Positions 8,782-18,500 of a DNA stretch of 32,430 bases are shown here, in pieces. The first letter of the stretch is position 1. Every line of letters starts with the position of its first letter. Both the position numbers and the translations under genes were made by a program. Origin of the DNA: Neocallimastix lanati (nom. inval.) (lineage: Eukaryota > Neocallimastigomycota > Neocallimastigomycetes > Neocallimastigales > Neocallimastigaceae); assembly GCA_016946835.1 (NCBI GenBank), contig JACVTC010000399.1:1-32430 (forward strand), read 5' to 3'. The notes below the pieces were generated by a model, which did no database searches, was not told the origin of the DNA, and was given only the letters and a program-made list of their open reading frames with translations.

Positions 8782-9251
8782 TTATATAAAAATATATTAT
8801 TATATTCTTTACTATTAATAATTTTCTTATATTCTATATTAATAATTTTTATATTAATTATATTTTATTATTTTAAATATTAAATTTATGTAATTAATTA
8901 ATTTATATGATTGGTTTTAATAATGTAATTAAATAATATAAAATATGTATTATCCATATTATTTTATGAAGGGGGCCTTTCTGAGGAAAGAAATAGTAAA
9001 AATAGTAGTGATAATAGGAATAATAATTGAAAGGTTTCCCATATTGTTATAATAATAAATATTAATATTAATAAAGTTATTTTTAACAATAAAATAATTA
9101 TATAATTTATAAATAATAAATATTTTTAATAATAATTCTTTAAATAAAATTTATAATGTGTAATAATAAATTCTTTTAGTGTAATTTAATAGTTATTTAA
9201 TTTATCTATTTATTTAATGTTCACACTCCTTTTCTAATATGAACCTCAACA
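8782..9251 (+). repeat. Element 2 5' LTR, second part
   Basis: This matches the remainder of the 3' LTR (11297-11766) with about ten substitutions and a 5-bp gap near 9016. It includes GGGGGCCTTTC...GAAAGGTTTCCC, a large inverted repeat (~8970-9041). Its end, from TTATCTATT (9202), pairs with the leader to enclose the primer site. Confidence 0.85.
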
Positions 9252-9258
9252 TAAAAAT

Positions 9259-9275
9259 TGGTGGAGATATCGGGG
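9259..9275 (+). promoter_or_regulatory. tRNA-type primer-binding site of element 2
   Basis: TGGTGGAGATATCGGGG begins seven bases after the LTR. Its complement ends in CCA, as a tRNA 3' end does; the tRNA cannot be named from the sequence alone. Flanking bases form a long stem: TTATCTATT (9202-9210) with AATAGATAA (9294-9302), and AATGTT/CACACTCC (9216-9229) with GGAGTGTG/AACATT (9274-9289). The primer site therefore sits in a closed U5-leader structure. The same 17-base site occurs in element 4. Confidence 0.75.
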
Positions 9276-9492
9276 AGTGTGAAAACATTGATGAATAGAT
9301 AAGAAAAATAATAGAATATAATATAATATAAAATTAAATGATCATAATAATAATACAAAGAAAATTATAAATTTAATTATAAAATTTTAGTAATAATTTA
9401 AGTAAAAAATAATATATATAAATTTAAAATTGAATTGTTAAAAATTGAATTATTTTAAAATGAATTCAATTTAATAATTATATTTTTTTTTA

Positions 9493-9757
9493 GTTAGGTG
9501 GTCGAAGAGTATTTCGAGCCTAACAAATAAATTTTTAATTTTTAAATAAAATCCTTAGGTGGTCAGCCAGAGAGTGTTGAGCCTGAAGGTAAGTATAATA
9601 ATTTTTTTTAAATCCTTAAGTGTCGGACAGAGAGTGCCGAACTTGAAGGAATAAATATATAAAAATTATTTCAAATAAACTTTCTTGGGTGTCGAAAAAG
9701 GATTTTCGAACTTGAAGAAAGTTAACAATATATTGGTTTACTGCGGTAGTTCCAATA
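9493..9757 (+). ncRNA. Array of five hairpins in the element 2 leader
   Basis: Four tandem units at 9493-9524, 9553-9589, 9613-9650 and 9679-9723 share the pattern stem-GTG(G)TCG...CGA(G/A)C-stem. Outer stems differ in sequence but stay paired: GTTAGG/CCTAAC, CCTTAGG/CCTGAAGG, CCTTAAGT/ACTTGAAGG, AACTTTCTT/AAGAAAGTT. Inner stems are TCGAA/TTCGA, TCAGC/GTTGA, TCGG/CCGA and TCGAAAA/TTTTCGA. A fifth hairpin ATATTGG...CCAATAT follows (9727-9757). Pairing kept despite base changes indicates selection on RNA (or DNA) structure. The array sits between primer site and coding remnant, where packaging, dimerisation or translation signals would be. I do not recognise a known RNA family. Confidence 0.6.
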
Positions 9758-9988
9758 TAATAAACATTGAATAATTTTAAAATTTTAATTTAAAATAATT
9801 TATATTTAGTTTATAATATAAAATTAATACTTAAAATATTACAAATTTTGAAGAAATTATAGAAAAAAAAAAATAATAATTTACAATATATTTTTAAGAA
9901 ATAATAATATTTATTATATTATTTAGTGTTTATATAATTACATTAATTGAAACTTTATTAGAACATAATAAATTTTATTTTTTTTTTA

Positions 9989-10522
9989 TGATCAATAATA
10001 AAATTCCAATTGAGGAATTTAATAAATTATATAATTACATTAATCCTTCACAGAATTAATTCAAAATAAGAGAAGACCAAATACCTTAAATGAAGAATTA
10101 TTAAGTAAATCCTAAAAAAAAAATATGAGATCCTACTATGTAATGGTCTTTAAATTGCTTTAACTAGACTTGAAATTCAAGATAAAAATTTATGTGAAGT
10201 CGATATACAATTAAAATTAAATTTGGAACAGCAAATTACTTTAATAAAATAAGTGGATTAAAGAAAAATATTTTTTTTTTTTTTGAAGAAGATAATATTA
10301 TTATTCAAATTATAAAAAAAAGAAGAATATATTAGTATGAAAAATCTCTATGAAGATACTATAAATATTCTTAATTTAGAAAGAGAGCAATTCAATTATT
10401 GGAAAGAAAATATTATAAAAGAAAACGAATTGAACAGTTCTTCACAATCCAAGAAAATTAATAAATTAAATTGTGAAATTGAATCTTTGAAACTTGGTAA
10501 AAGTAGTAATTTAAAAAAATAA
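9989..10522 (+). pseudogene. Decayed coiled-coil ORF of element 2
   Basis: Coding-like fragments occur in changing frames: an ATG-started fragment at 9989 (MINNKIPIEEFNKLYNYINP), a segment near 10040-10100, one near 10157-10250 (LTRLEIQDKNLCEVDIQLKL), and an intact 61-residue ORF at 10337-10522 (MKNLYEDTINILNLEREQF). All are rich in Leu, Ile, Glu and Lys with heptad-like spacing, so a coiled-coil protein, perhaps a Gag-like protein of the original element, is plausible. Stops and frame changes break it. No catalytic motif is visible. The 61-residue frame could be a real small gene, but its neighbours in other frames argue for decay. Confidence 0.4.
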
Positions 10523-10758
10523 TTAAAAATAAAAAAAATAATAATAATAAAAATAAATTAGTGATATTTTAAATGGAAATTTCAATTAGTTTCATAAATT
10601 GAATTATTAAAGTTTAAACATAATGTTAAAATCACTGATTTAGAGAATTCATTATAACCTTCAAAATATGTTATATAATAATTTTAAATTAATGGAATAA
10701 GAAATTATTATATGAATAAATAAAAAAAAAAAAAAAATTAAAAAGGATTAGTATCTAA

Positions 10759-10859
10759 ATGAAAGAAGAAAAAGAAGTTTCAAAGTTCATTGTTGAAGTA
10801 ACACGCGAAGATATAGAATCTAACGAAGAATATAACAAGAATTGAAAGAAAGAATATGA

Positions 10860-10904
<45 letters not shown>

Positions 10905-10989
10905 TTTTGGTACAATCCAAGTTGATCCTGAAATTTTTGGAACTTTTAAAAATTATTATGAAAAATTTTTAATATATGGTAATATATAA
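10759..10989 (+). pseudogene. Remnant ORF with internal stop and poly-lysine stretch, element 2
   Basis: An ATG at 10759 opens a frame encoding KEEKEVSKFIVEVTREDIES and ends at TGA (10843-10845). The same frame is then open again through a 40-base A tract (10861-10900, poly-Lys) and a plausible end FFGTIQVDPEIFGTFKNYY to TAA at 10987-10989. The continuity of frame on both sides of one stop suggests a single ORF with a nonsense mutation. The protein is unrecognised. Confidence 0.35.
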
Positions 10990-11137
10990 ATTAAATTATT
11001 TAATTTAAATATTTCAATTAATACATATATTAAAATATATTTTAAAATATACAAAAATTTTTAAATTTAAGAAATAATGATAATATTATATATATATAAA
11101 AAAAAAAAAATTTATATTTTTATTTAGTTATATAGTT

Positions 11138-11169
<32 letters not shown>

Positions 11170-11239
11170 TGTATTTAGTTAATAATATAAGAAAATTTGC
11201 CTTTGCTATAGTATAGCAAAAGTTTTAGCGGGGGCATCA
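10990..11239 (+). other. Element 2 3' non-coding region, hairpin and polypurine tract
   Basis: A/T-only sequence with A runs (28 A at 11142-11169) leads to a near-palindrome TTTGCTATA-G-TATAGCAAA (11202-11220), then GGGGG (11230-11234) and CATCA directly before the 3' LTR. The GGGGGCATC word and an upstream hairpin are shared with elements 3 and 4, marking the plus-strand primer. Confidence 0.65.
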
Positions 11240-11766
11240 TGATAAAGAATAGAATAATAATGATATTTTTAATTAAAATTTTAATAATTTATTATATAAA
11301 AATATATTATTATATTCTTTACTATTAATAATTTTCTTATATTCTATATTAATAATTTTTATATTAATTATATTTTATTATTTTAAATATTAAATTTATG
11401 TAATTAATTAATTTATATGATTGGTTTTAATAATGTAATTAAATAATATAAAATATGTATTATCCATATTATTTTATGAAGGGGGCCTTTCTGAGAAAAG
11501 AAATAGTAGAAATAGTAGTGATAATGAAATAGGAATAAGAATTGAAAGGTTTCCCATATTGTTATAATAATAAATATTAATATTAATAAAGTTATTTTTA
11601 ACAATAAAATAATTATATAATTTATAAATAATAAATATTTTTAATAATAGTTCTTTAAATAAAATTTATAATATGTAATAATAAATTCTTTTAGTGTAAT
11701 TTATCAATCATTTAATTTATCTATTTATTTAATGTTCACACTCCTTTTCTAATATGAACCTCAACA
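11240..11766 (+). repeat. Element 2 3' LTR (527 bp)
   Basis: This is the intact LTR, TGATAAAGAATAG to CCTCAACA. Its 5' end forms a hairpin between TAAAGAATAGAATAATA (11243 on) and the facing TATTATTATATTCTTTA (to ~11320). It is followed by ATGT (11767-11770) and immediately by block X. Confidence 0.88.
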
Positions 11767-12420
11767 ATGTTGGTAAAGAACGAACATATAATGGATTATT
11801 AATTAGAATTTCAACTTACTTTAGAATCCATTATATTATTCTTTACTTAATATTACTTTACTATATTTTCTATACTAATGTAACGGAGGTGCTTCTATTG
11901 TAAAGGCGGGATGAGATATAGAAACACAGAAAGGAGAAAACTCAATAGGTTTACACTATCTGTATAAATAATTCGTTTTATTAGAAATATTTTTTATTAA
12001 TTATAAAATTTAAAATAATTATTAATATTAATCAACAAGGTAATATTTCGAATTACTTATACGTTAATTATTATTAATAAAAGCACGAAGAAAAATATTT
12101 TCATTCGTGAAGTTCGCACTATTTATACTTTTAACGGAAAAACAGTTTTAACATGTAAAAATAATTTTAAAGAAATATTTAGAAATATGTTTGTAATAAT
12201 TAATAATGTAAAGTTTCTAGAATATAGATTTTAATTGATGAAAATGAATCTTATCAAAAAGAATAAAATAATTTATATAATAAGAATTTCTAAATTCATT
12301 TCGGTTGAATTACGAACCGAAAGAATCTTTAACTTTCTATAATTTTATACAGAAAGAATATTCAAGAAGATATTATTAATAATTAATAAAATAATTAATA
12401 AAATAATTATTTATGCAAAA

Positions 12421-12493
12421 TGGGTTGAGGTGTGAGTCGAACCCATGAAGTATTGGTCATGGTCAATGTAACTAACCATTGAACCAAAGTTCT
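12421..12493 (-). tRNA. tRNA-like sequence, probably a pseudo-tRNA
   Basis: On the minus strand TGGTTCAATGGTTAG (12472-12486) resembles box A and GGGTTCGACTC (12434-12444) resembles box B, spaced as in a tRNA gene. ATTG/CAAT can form an anticodon stem around a CAT-containing loop (12459-12461), but the loop is 8 bases or lacks U33. The T stem has mismatches and the 5' acceptor strand does not pair with the 3' strand. I therefore see a degenerate tRNA or a tRNA-derived piece inside block X, not a clean gene. TGGGTT/AACCCA (12421-12426/12440-12445) also forms a simple hairpin. Confidence 0.3.
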
Positions 12494-12508
12494 AATTTTA
12501 CTAACTGA

Positions 12509-13123
12509 TGATGCATGTCCAGTAAAAATAATAGAAAATAATAGAAAAATTATTTAGAAAAATTATTAATATAAATATTTATTAAAAATTAATTTTATAT
12601 AATGAATCTTAAAATATATTATTAATATATTATTAAAGATAATTTATTATTATTAATTATTAAAATATTAAATTAAATAATAATATTAAAAATATTAAAA
12701 GAATTGTTGATAATATAGTAAAATTAGTTATATTAATTATAACGGAGATTGAATGTTTAATTAAATTGATGTTAATATTAAAATAATTTTTAAATAATGT
12801 TAAACAATATGAATTAATAGTTATAAGTAAAAAGTTATGGATATTTATATTTATTAATTAATTTTAGTGTTTCGAAAAATAAAATTTATAAAATTAGTAA
12901 AAAATATAATTATGAAAATAATTTATAAATAAATATTTTCTTTTTTTTTAAGGAATAATAATAAAACATGTATTTTTTTTATGATAAAATATAATAAATA
13001 AAATAATAAAAGATAAATAACTAAAAAGTAAATATAATTATTGTAATATAATATTCTTGGAGTAATTCCCTTTTGCACAAACGCCCAACTAACATATACG
13101 GTATTTAATAAAATATCGTATCA
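12509..13123 (+). repeat. Element 3 5' LTR (615 bp)
   Basis: TGAT...ATCA ends. Its last ~75 bases pair with the leader: AATATTCTTGG (13050-13060), TTTGCA (13072-13077) and CGCCC (13082-13086) face GGGCG, TGCAAA and CCAAGAATATT at 13142-13163, closing the primer site in a stem. Confidence 0.92.
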
Positions 13124-13128
13124 AAAAA

Positions 13129-13146
13129 TGGTGGAGAATCCGGGCG
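13129..13146 (+). promoter_or_regulatory. tRNA-type primer-binding site of element 3
   Basis: TGGTGGAGAATCCGGGCG begins five bases after the LTR and complements a tRNA 3' end finishing in CCA. It differs from the site of elements 2 and 4 after the first ten bases, so a different tRNA is probably used. Confidence 0.75.
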
Positions 13147-13274
13147 TGCAAACCAAGAATATTATGAAATTTATATTTATATTGATATTTACTTTTTAAA
13201 AAATAAAGACAATTAAATAATTAATATTAAATTAAAATTAAATAATTAAATTTTTTATAATAGTAATATATAAA

Positions 13275-13281
<7 letters not shown>

Positions 13282-13323
<42 letters not shown>
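13282..13323 (+). repeat. A42 tract in element 3 leader
   Basis: An uninterrupted run of 42 A on the sense strand of the leader. Comparable runs occur at 10861-10900, 20865-20903, 23306-23345 and 23927-23959, all inside elements 2-4. Lengths may be affected by sequencing error. Confidence 0.8.
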
Positions 13324-13324
<1 letters not shown>

Positions 13325-13351
13325 ACCTAAAATTATTATGATTATTATTAA

Positions 13352-13510
13352 ATAATAATTAAAGGTAACTGGGAGTTCGAACCAGAATAAAAACGAATAA
13401 GTCTTTAATTATTATTATTAGTATAGTTAATTTTTTTTATTATCATCTTTATTAGTAATTAAAGACAACTGGGAATTCGGACCAGTATAAAAACGAATAA
13501 ACCTTTAATT
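13352..13510 (+). ncRNA. Twin hairpins in the element 3 leader
   Basis: Two ~55-base units (13352-13413 and 13457-13510) share AATTAAAG...CTGGGARTTCGRACCAG...AAAAACGAATAA...CTTTAATT. Outer stems are AATTAAAG/CTTTAATT; the inner stem is CTGG/CCAG around GAGTTCGAA or GAATTCGGA. The duplicated, paired and partly G/C-rich units stand out against A/T sequence, which suggests an RNA signal in the leader. The inner part resembles a tRNA T-arm loosely, but there is no tRNA around it. Confidence 0.5.
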
Positions 13511-13619
13511 AAGAAATGATATTATAATAAAAAGTAGTAATAGTTTAGTATAAAAATTAATATTAAATAATATTTTATTAATAGTATATGTGATAATATT
13601 TAGAAAAAAAAAAAAATAA

Positions 13620-13951
13620 TAGATAATATTTTAATAATAATAATAAATAATATTTTAGTAATGGTGAATTAAGTAATAATTAATAATAATAAATGATATT
13701 TTAGTAATAGTGAATTAAGTAATAATTAATAATAATAAATAATATTTTAGTAATAGTAATATTTTAGTAATAGTGTATAAAATAAGAATTAATAATAATA
13801 ATAATAATAATTAAATGATATTTTAGTAATAGTGAATTAAGTAATAATTAATAATAATAAATAATATTTTAGTAATAGTGAATTAATAATTAATAATAAT
13901 AAATAATATTTTAATAATAGTAATATTTTAGTAATAGTATATAAAATAAGA

Positions 13952-14001
<50 letters not shown>

Positions 14002-14030
14002 TAATAATAACAATAATAAAAATAATATTA
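13620..14030 (+). repeat. Minisatellite and AAT/AAC microsatellite upstream of element 3 gag
   Basis: A unit of about 50 bases containing AATATTTTAGTAATAGTGAATTAAGTAATAATTAATAATAAT is repeated with variations roughly six times, ending in an (AAT)n/(AAC) run at ~13960-14030. It is the last part of the gag leader and has no coding sense. Confidence 0.75.
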
Positions 14031-14087
14031 TTATACTCGTAAAAGTATATAAGAATATAATTTCAAATTAAAATAATAATTAGATAA

Positions 14088-15392
14088 ATGGCGGACGCTT
14101 CGAAAATTAGAAGAGACTTACCATACTTAGCAAATTATGGTAAGGACATAGATTCTTGGATAGAAGATTTCAAAAATGTTATGGAAATTTACAACATCGA
14201 GGAACCAAACAGAATTTTTATTTGGGTAAAGAACGCAGTAGAGGCTGACATAAAAAACCTTTTAAAATCTTTATGTACTACAAGAAATAATGTTAAAAGG
14301 TTTCCCTCATATAAAGAAATCCAGAGAGCCATTGAAGATTATTTAGAAATTACTCAAAATGATAAGTGTTCAATTTTAAAGGCCTTAAAAATAAAAAGAA
14401 ATGAAACAATTAAAGGATTTAATTATAATTATTTAACTCTTTATCATCGACTTGACTTGGAATATAAAAAATTAATATGTGTCGATGATTATTTAAATGC
14501 TATACATGATAGGGTATATGTACATTCTCAAGTAATTTTGGCCAACTGTAAAACATTAACAGAAGCGTTCGAAGTAGCAGAACGTGCAGAAAAAGCTGAA
14601 GTACGAACTATAACAAACAAAAATTCTCAGAATGTTATGGTATATCAAAACAACATAAATAAAAATAGTAACAATTTATTAAATCATCCAATTTATAGGA
14701 GCTTAAGAGAACATGGAAATAATTTAGATAATTCATATCAAGCGTCATCATATGTTATGGGTTATATAAATGAAAACTCCACCAATAATAGAATGTTTAC
14801 ACCAGGTAGATATAGTAACAATAAAAATAAAAGTTTTAATAATAATAATAATTATTATCACGGAGTAGAACAAATTCAACAAAATAATACTTATGATACA
14901 AGAAGATTCTATAATAACTACGAACCAAAAGCTAGAAAATCAGTTATGTGTTACTCATGTAAACAAGTAGGACATAAAGCTTATGAATGTCCTAATAATA
15001 AAAATAATGGTAGTAATAGAAATAATAATCTTTATAATATGAATAATAATGATATGGGTAATAATTATAATAATAATTTTGATTATAATAATAATAGTAA
15101 TAAATATAACAATTATTATAATAATAGTAATAAAAATGGCTACAATAATTCTTTTAATGGTAGTAATTATTACTTTAATAAAAATAATAAATTTACTGGA
15201 AATAATATTGCTAATAGAAATAATCATAATTTTAATGAGAATAATATTCCCACTGGAAATAATAATTTTAATAGAAATTCTAATGGAATAAATCAGGATA
15301 TTAATACTACTAGTTCAAATATTAATAGTAATTTCAAAGCTAATGTAAATAATAATAATAATAATGGAGATAGCTTTAATAATTTAAACTAA
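14088..15392 (+). CDS. gag: Gag polyprotein of element 3
   Basis: This 434-residue structural protein would assemble the particle and bind RNA. The first ~185 residues are a folded helical region with the Gag/capsid look (YGKDIDSWIEDFKNVMEI, later LKIKRNETIKGFNYNYLTLY and TEAFEVAERAEKAE). A CCHC zinc knuckle of the C-X2-C-X4-H-X4-C form lies at C288, C291, H296, C301. Everything from ~195 on, except the knuckle, is asparagine-rich low complexity. The ATG at 14088 follows GATAA and is the first good start after the leader repeats. The last two codons before TAA form the T_TTA_AAC slippery site, so a fraction of ribosomes should continue into Pol. The element 4 Gag has the same order of parts. 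Confidence 0.9.
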   Translation: MADASKIRRDLPYLANYGKDIDSWIEDFKNVMEIYNIEEPNRIFIWVKNAVEADIKNLLKSLCTTRNNVKRFPSYKEIQRAIEDYLEITQNDKCSILKALKIKRNETIKGFNYNYLTLYHRLDLEYKKLICVDDYLNAIHDRVYVHSQVILANCKTLTEAFEVAERAEKAEVRTITNKNSQNVMVYQNNINKNSNNLLNHPIYRSLREHGNNLDNSYQASSYVMGYINENSTNNRMFTPGRYSNNKNKSFNNNNNYYHGVEQIQQNNTYDTRRFYNNYEPKARKSVMCYSCKQVGHKAYECPNNKNNGSNRNNNLYNMNNNDMGNNYNNNFDYNNNSNKYNNYYNNSNKNGYNNSFNGSNYYFNKNNKFTGNNIANRNNHNFNENNIPTGNNNFNRNSNGINQDINTTSSNINSNFKANVNNNNNNGDSFNNLN

Positions 15393-15415
15393 ATAATGGG
15401 AGAAGGACAACTCCC
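15383..15415 (+). promoter_or_regulatory. -1 programmed frameshift signal, element 3
   Basis: The heptamer T_TTA_AAC (15383-15389) is in the correct X_XXY_YYZ phase with Gag and is followed at once by TAA. After an 8-base spacer (TAAATAAT) comes the hairpin GGGAG-AAGGACAA-CTCCC (15398-15415). The -1 frame reads FKLNNGRRTTPVNQ and stays open into Pol. Heptamer, phase, spacer and stem all fit a known class of -1 frameshift signals. Confidence 0.85.
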
Positions 15416-15554
15416 GTTAACCAAACCAAACTTCAAACTTATAATAAAAATAATAGTATTAATGAAGAATATGTAAATTTAACATACTCTCCCAAGTTAA
15501 ATAATAATACTATGAAAATAAAAAATAATTATAATAATACTAATGATAATAATT

Positions 15555-15585
<31 letters not shown>

Positions 15586-18500
15586 ACATAATAATAATAA
15601 TAATAATAATAATAATTCATATAATGCTAGTGCAACTTCAAATAATGATGTAATAAATAATGGATATCCTTATAATGATAATTCACATAATTATGATATA
15701 AACAATAATTATTTAAATAAGAATAATAAAATAAATTATACAAACAGTTTATTTGATGATAATCATACAAGTATTGATAATATTTATTCCAATAATAATA
15801 ATAATAATAACTTAAATAATATAGAATATCTTAGTAAGAATACTAGTAACGGTTATAAATTAAATAATAGTAATCATAACAACATCTATGAAAATGACAC
15901 TATTAATAAACAAGTTAACAATGATGTTAATATAAATAATACTTATAAAAATAATAATGATGATCAAAGTAACAATGAAATTGATTTAAATAGAATTTCT
16001 ATAAATGATAATGAAAAGAAAATTAATAATGAACCTAATTCAAATAATATTTATAATAATTTTGATAATTACCATAATGAGGAAATTATCGCTGTTGCCC
16101 AAAAGAAAGGTAAAAATAATTCAATAAAAATCTCCCCATATACCAAAGAAATAAAGAAAAAGCTTATAGATAATCCAGTTCCAATTATTACAAATGCTAT
16201 GAAGAAAAATACTATTATGAAAAGAAAATTAAACGTTAATAAATTAGCAACTACAGGAACACCTGATATGATAATAGATGAGGGAGGAACGAATGTCAAA
16301 CTATCAACAGAAAAAGAAGAAGGTAAAGAATTTAAAGAAAATAAAGATCATAAAAATGTTACTTTCAATGAATCTATTGAAATTTTTGAGGATTCACAAC
16401 CACCAACTAATCAAACAATAACTAATAATAATACAAATAAATTAGAATATTTGGATCTTTCTTATATCAATCAACCAAATATTAGAAATGTAAAAAAAGC
16501 GAATAAATTGAATAAAATAAATGAAATACTGAGCAGTAACAAAGATGATATACCCATCAATGTTAAAAGTTATTCCAAGCCAGAGAAACACATAAAAATG
16601 ATGGAAGATTTTAATGAATTTAAAATTAAGGACTTTATCAAGGAAGTAGCATCAACCGAAGTCATAACGAAGTTAGTATATTTGTTAGACCTGTTTCCAA
16701 AGTTCAGGTCAGAATTTACAAAAGCATTAAAATTAACCGAAGGAAAAGAGAAAATAAAGAAAAATTTGAATACATCTTTAATAAATGTAATGACAATTAT
16801 AAGCCAACATAAAGTGATTAAAGTTAAAGGCACTGTGGATAAGAAACCAGCTGAAATTTTCTTGGACTCGTGTGCTAGCGTTAATTTGATTACCACTACG
16901 GCTTTAAAAAAATTTAAAATTAATAAAAATCCTATTGGGAGAATATCCGAAAAAATTTTTCAGGTATATTCCAACAATTCAACTTGTTCAGATATTTATG
17001 AACTAAAAATATCTATTGGAAATTACACTTTTATCGATTACTTTAGGAAAATTGATAAGGATGATATCTTTGATATATTAATAGGTATTGACACACTTAA
17101 ACGAAATAGATTTGATATAAATTTAGTTAATGATACCTTATATCATATTGATGAAAATAATAATCCTATAGAATTAGCTTCTTTATTTTATGATGTTAGC
17201 TTGAGTCCTTCTGAAAGTACAAATAGAATTAATGACGAAGAAAATAATATGAATAAGGAGAATAATATAAATAATAATTCTTCTGAAGAGAATGATGAGG
17301 ATTCTGAAACTAGTTGGAGTGACAATGATAATAATAATGATAATAATAATATACTTTTTACATATGCTAAATCAGAGTTACCTAATATTAACATAAATAA
17401 TTTTAATGTAAAATTACCTTTCTTTAATAGTGTCGACATCGATAAAGAAAATAATATCAAAATAAAAACGAATAATAATAAGAATGATGATAAAATTGAC
17501 AATTATAAAATAAATGATCATAAAATTAATTCTAAAGTTACAAACAATATAAATCCCATACTACATTCTAAACTTCCATCAAAAATCGATTCTGATCAAA
17601 ATGGCAATAACAAATTAAATAGTAATTATAAATTAGTAGATAGAAATATTGAAAGGAAAGAATATAAGAATAAAACGGTTGATATTACAACACAATTGAT
17701 TCCATCTCTTTTATTAATAACTAATGAAGTACTACATAATGAAAACGAGGTTTGCACAGACGACACAATATCTAAACTGGAAATGATTCACTCTATTGTA
17801 AAAAAATTACCAGAAAATTTGAAAGCTGATGTAGAAAAATTATTTTTAAATTATATTAGTGTTCTTGCACTGAAAACTGACGATTTGGGTTCGTCAAAGC
17901 TATATCCTCATAGAATTAATTTAATACCAGGAACAACACCTATTAAACAGAGGGCCTACCGTATTTCAAAAGTGCAAGCTGATGCACTTAAAAAGGAATT
18001 AATTAAACTTATAAATAATAACTTAATTGTCCCTTCTAGTTCTCCTTGGTCTTCTCCTGTAGTACTGGTACCGAAAAAGAATGGTCAAGTGAGAATGTGT
18101 GTTGACTACAGGAAGATTAATAATTGTACATTAAAGGACGCTTATGCACTTCCTTTAATAGATGATATACTTTACTATGTTAGCGGTGATATTTCTATTT
18201 TGTCTACTATTGATCTCTTCTCAGGGTACCATCAGATTCCTATGCATTCTGATGATAAAGATATCACTTGCTTTACGACCATTTACGGAAACTTTAATTT
18301 TGAAGTTATGCCTTTTGGACTATGCAACGCTCCCGCTACTTTTCAAAGGGAGATGAACAGAATATTTTTTGATTTAATCGGAGTATGTGTTTTTATTTAC
18401 ATAGATGACTTAGTTATTTATTCTCCTTCATTAGATCAACACATCAAAGACCTAGAAAAAGTATTCCTCATTCTTGCTAATAATGGATTAAAAGTGAATT

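Larger units (their letters stand above)
1733..11766 (+). mobile_element. Element 2: non-autonomous LTR retrotransposon carrying element 1
   Basis: It is bounded by LTRs starting TGATAAAGAATAG and ending CCTCAACA, with ATGT on both outer sides (1729-1732 and 11767-11770). The 5' LTR is split by element 1. The internal region (9252-11239, ~2 kb) has a tRNA-type primer site, an array of hairpins, a decayed coiled-coil ORF and a GGGGGCATCA polypurine tract, but no protease, reverse transcriptase or integrase. It uses the same primer site as element 4, so it could have been mobilised by a relative of element 4 (inference). LTR divergence (about ten substitutions plus a 5-bp indel by eye) makes it older than element 1. 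Confidence 0.8.

Noticed and set aside
9493-9757. CRISPR-like array
   Set aside because: The repeated units are hairpins with changing stems and irregular A/T gaps, not identical repeats with unique spacers; the context is eukaryotic.
11413-11604. 63-residue antisense frame in the element 2 LTR
   Set aside because: Hydrophobic product of A/T-rich LTR sequence; it is not preserved in the 5' LTR, which has indels here.
13361-13510. tRNA genes at the CTGG-TTCGA-CCAG hairpins
   Set aside because: Only a T-arm-like hairpin is present; no acceptor, D or anticodon stem surrounds it.
14955-15291. Ile-rich short frames on both strands over the gag tail
   Set aside because: Shadows of the (AAT)n asparagine codons read in other frames.
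16069-18356. Short frames opposite or overlapping element 3 pol (16069, 16570, 17188, 18162)
   Set aside because: Contained within a well-supported pol frame and without recognisable domains.
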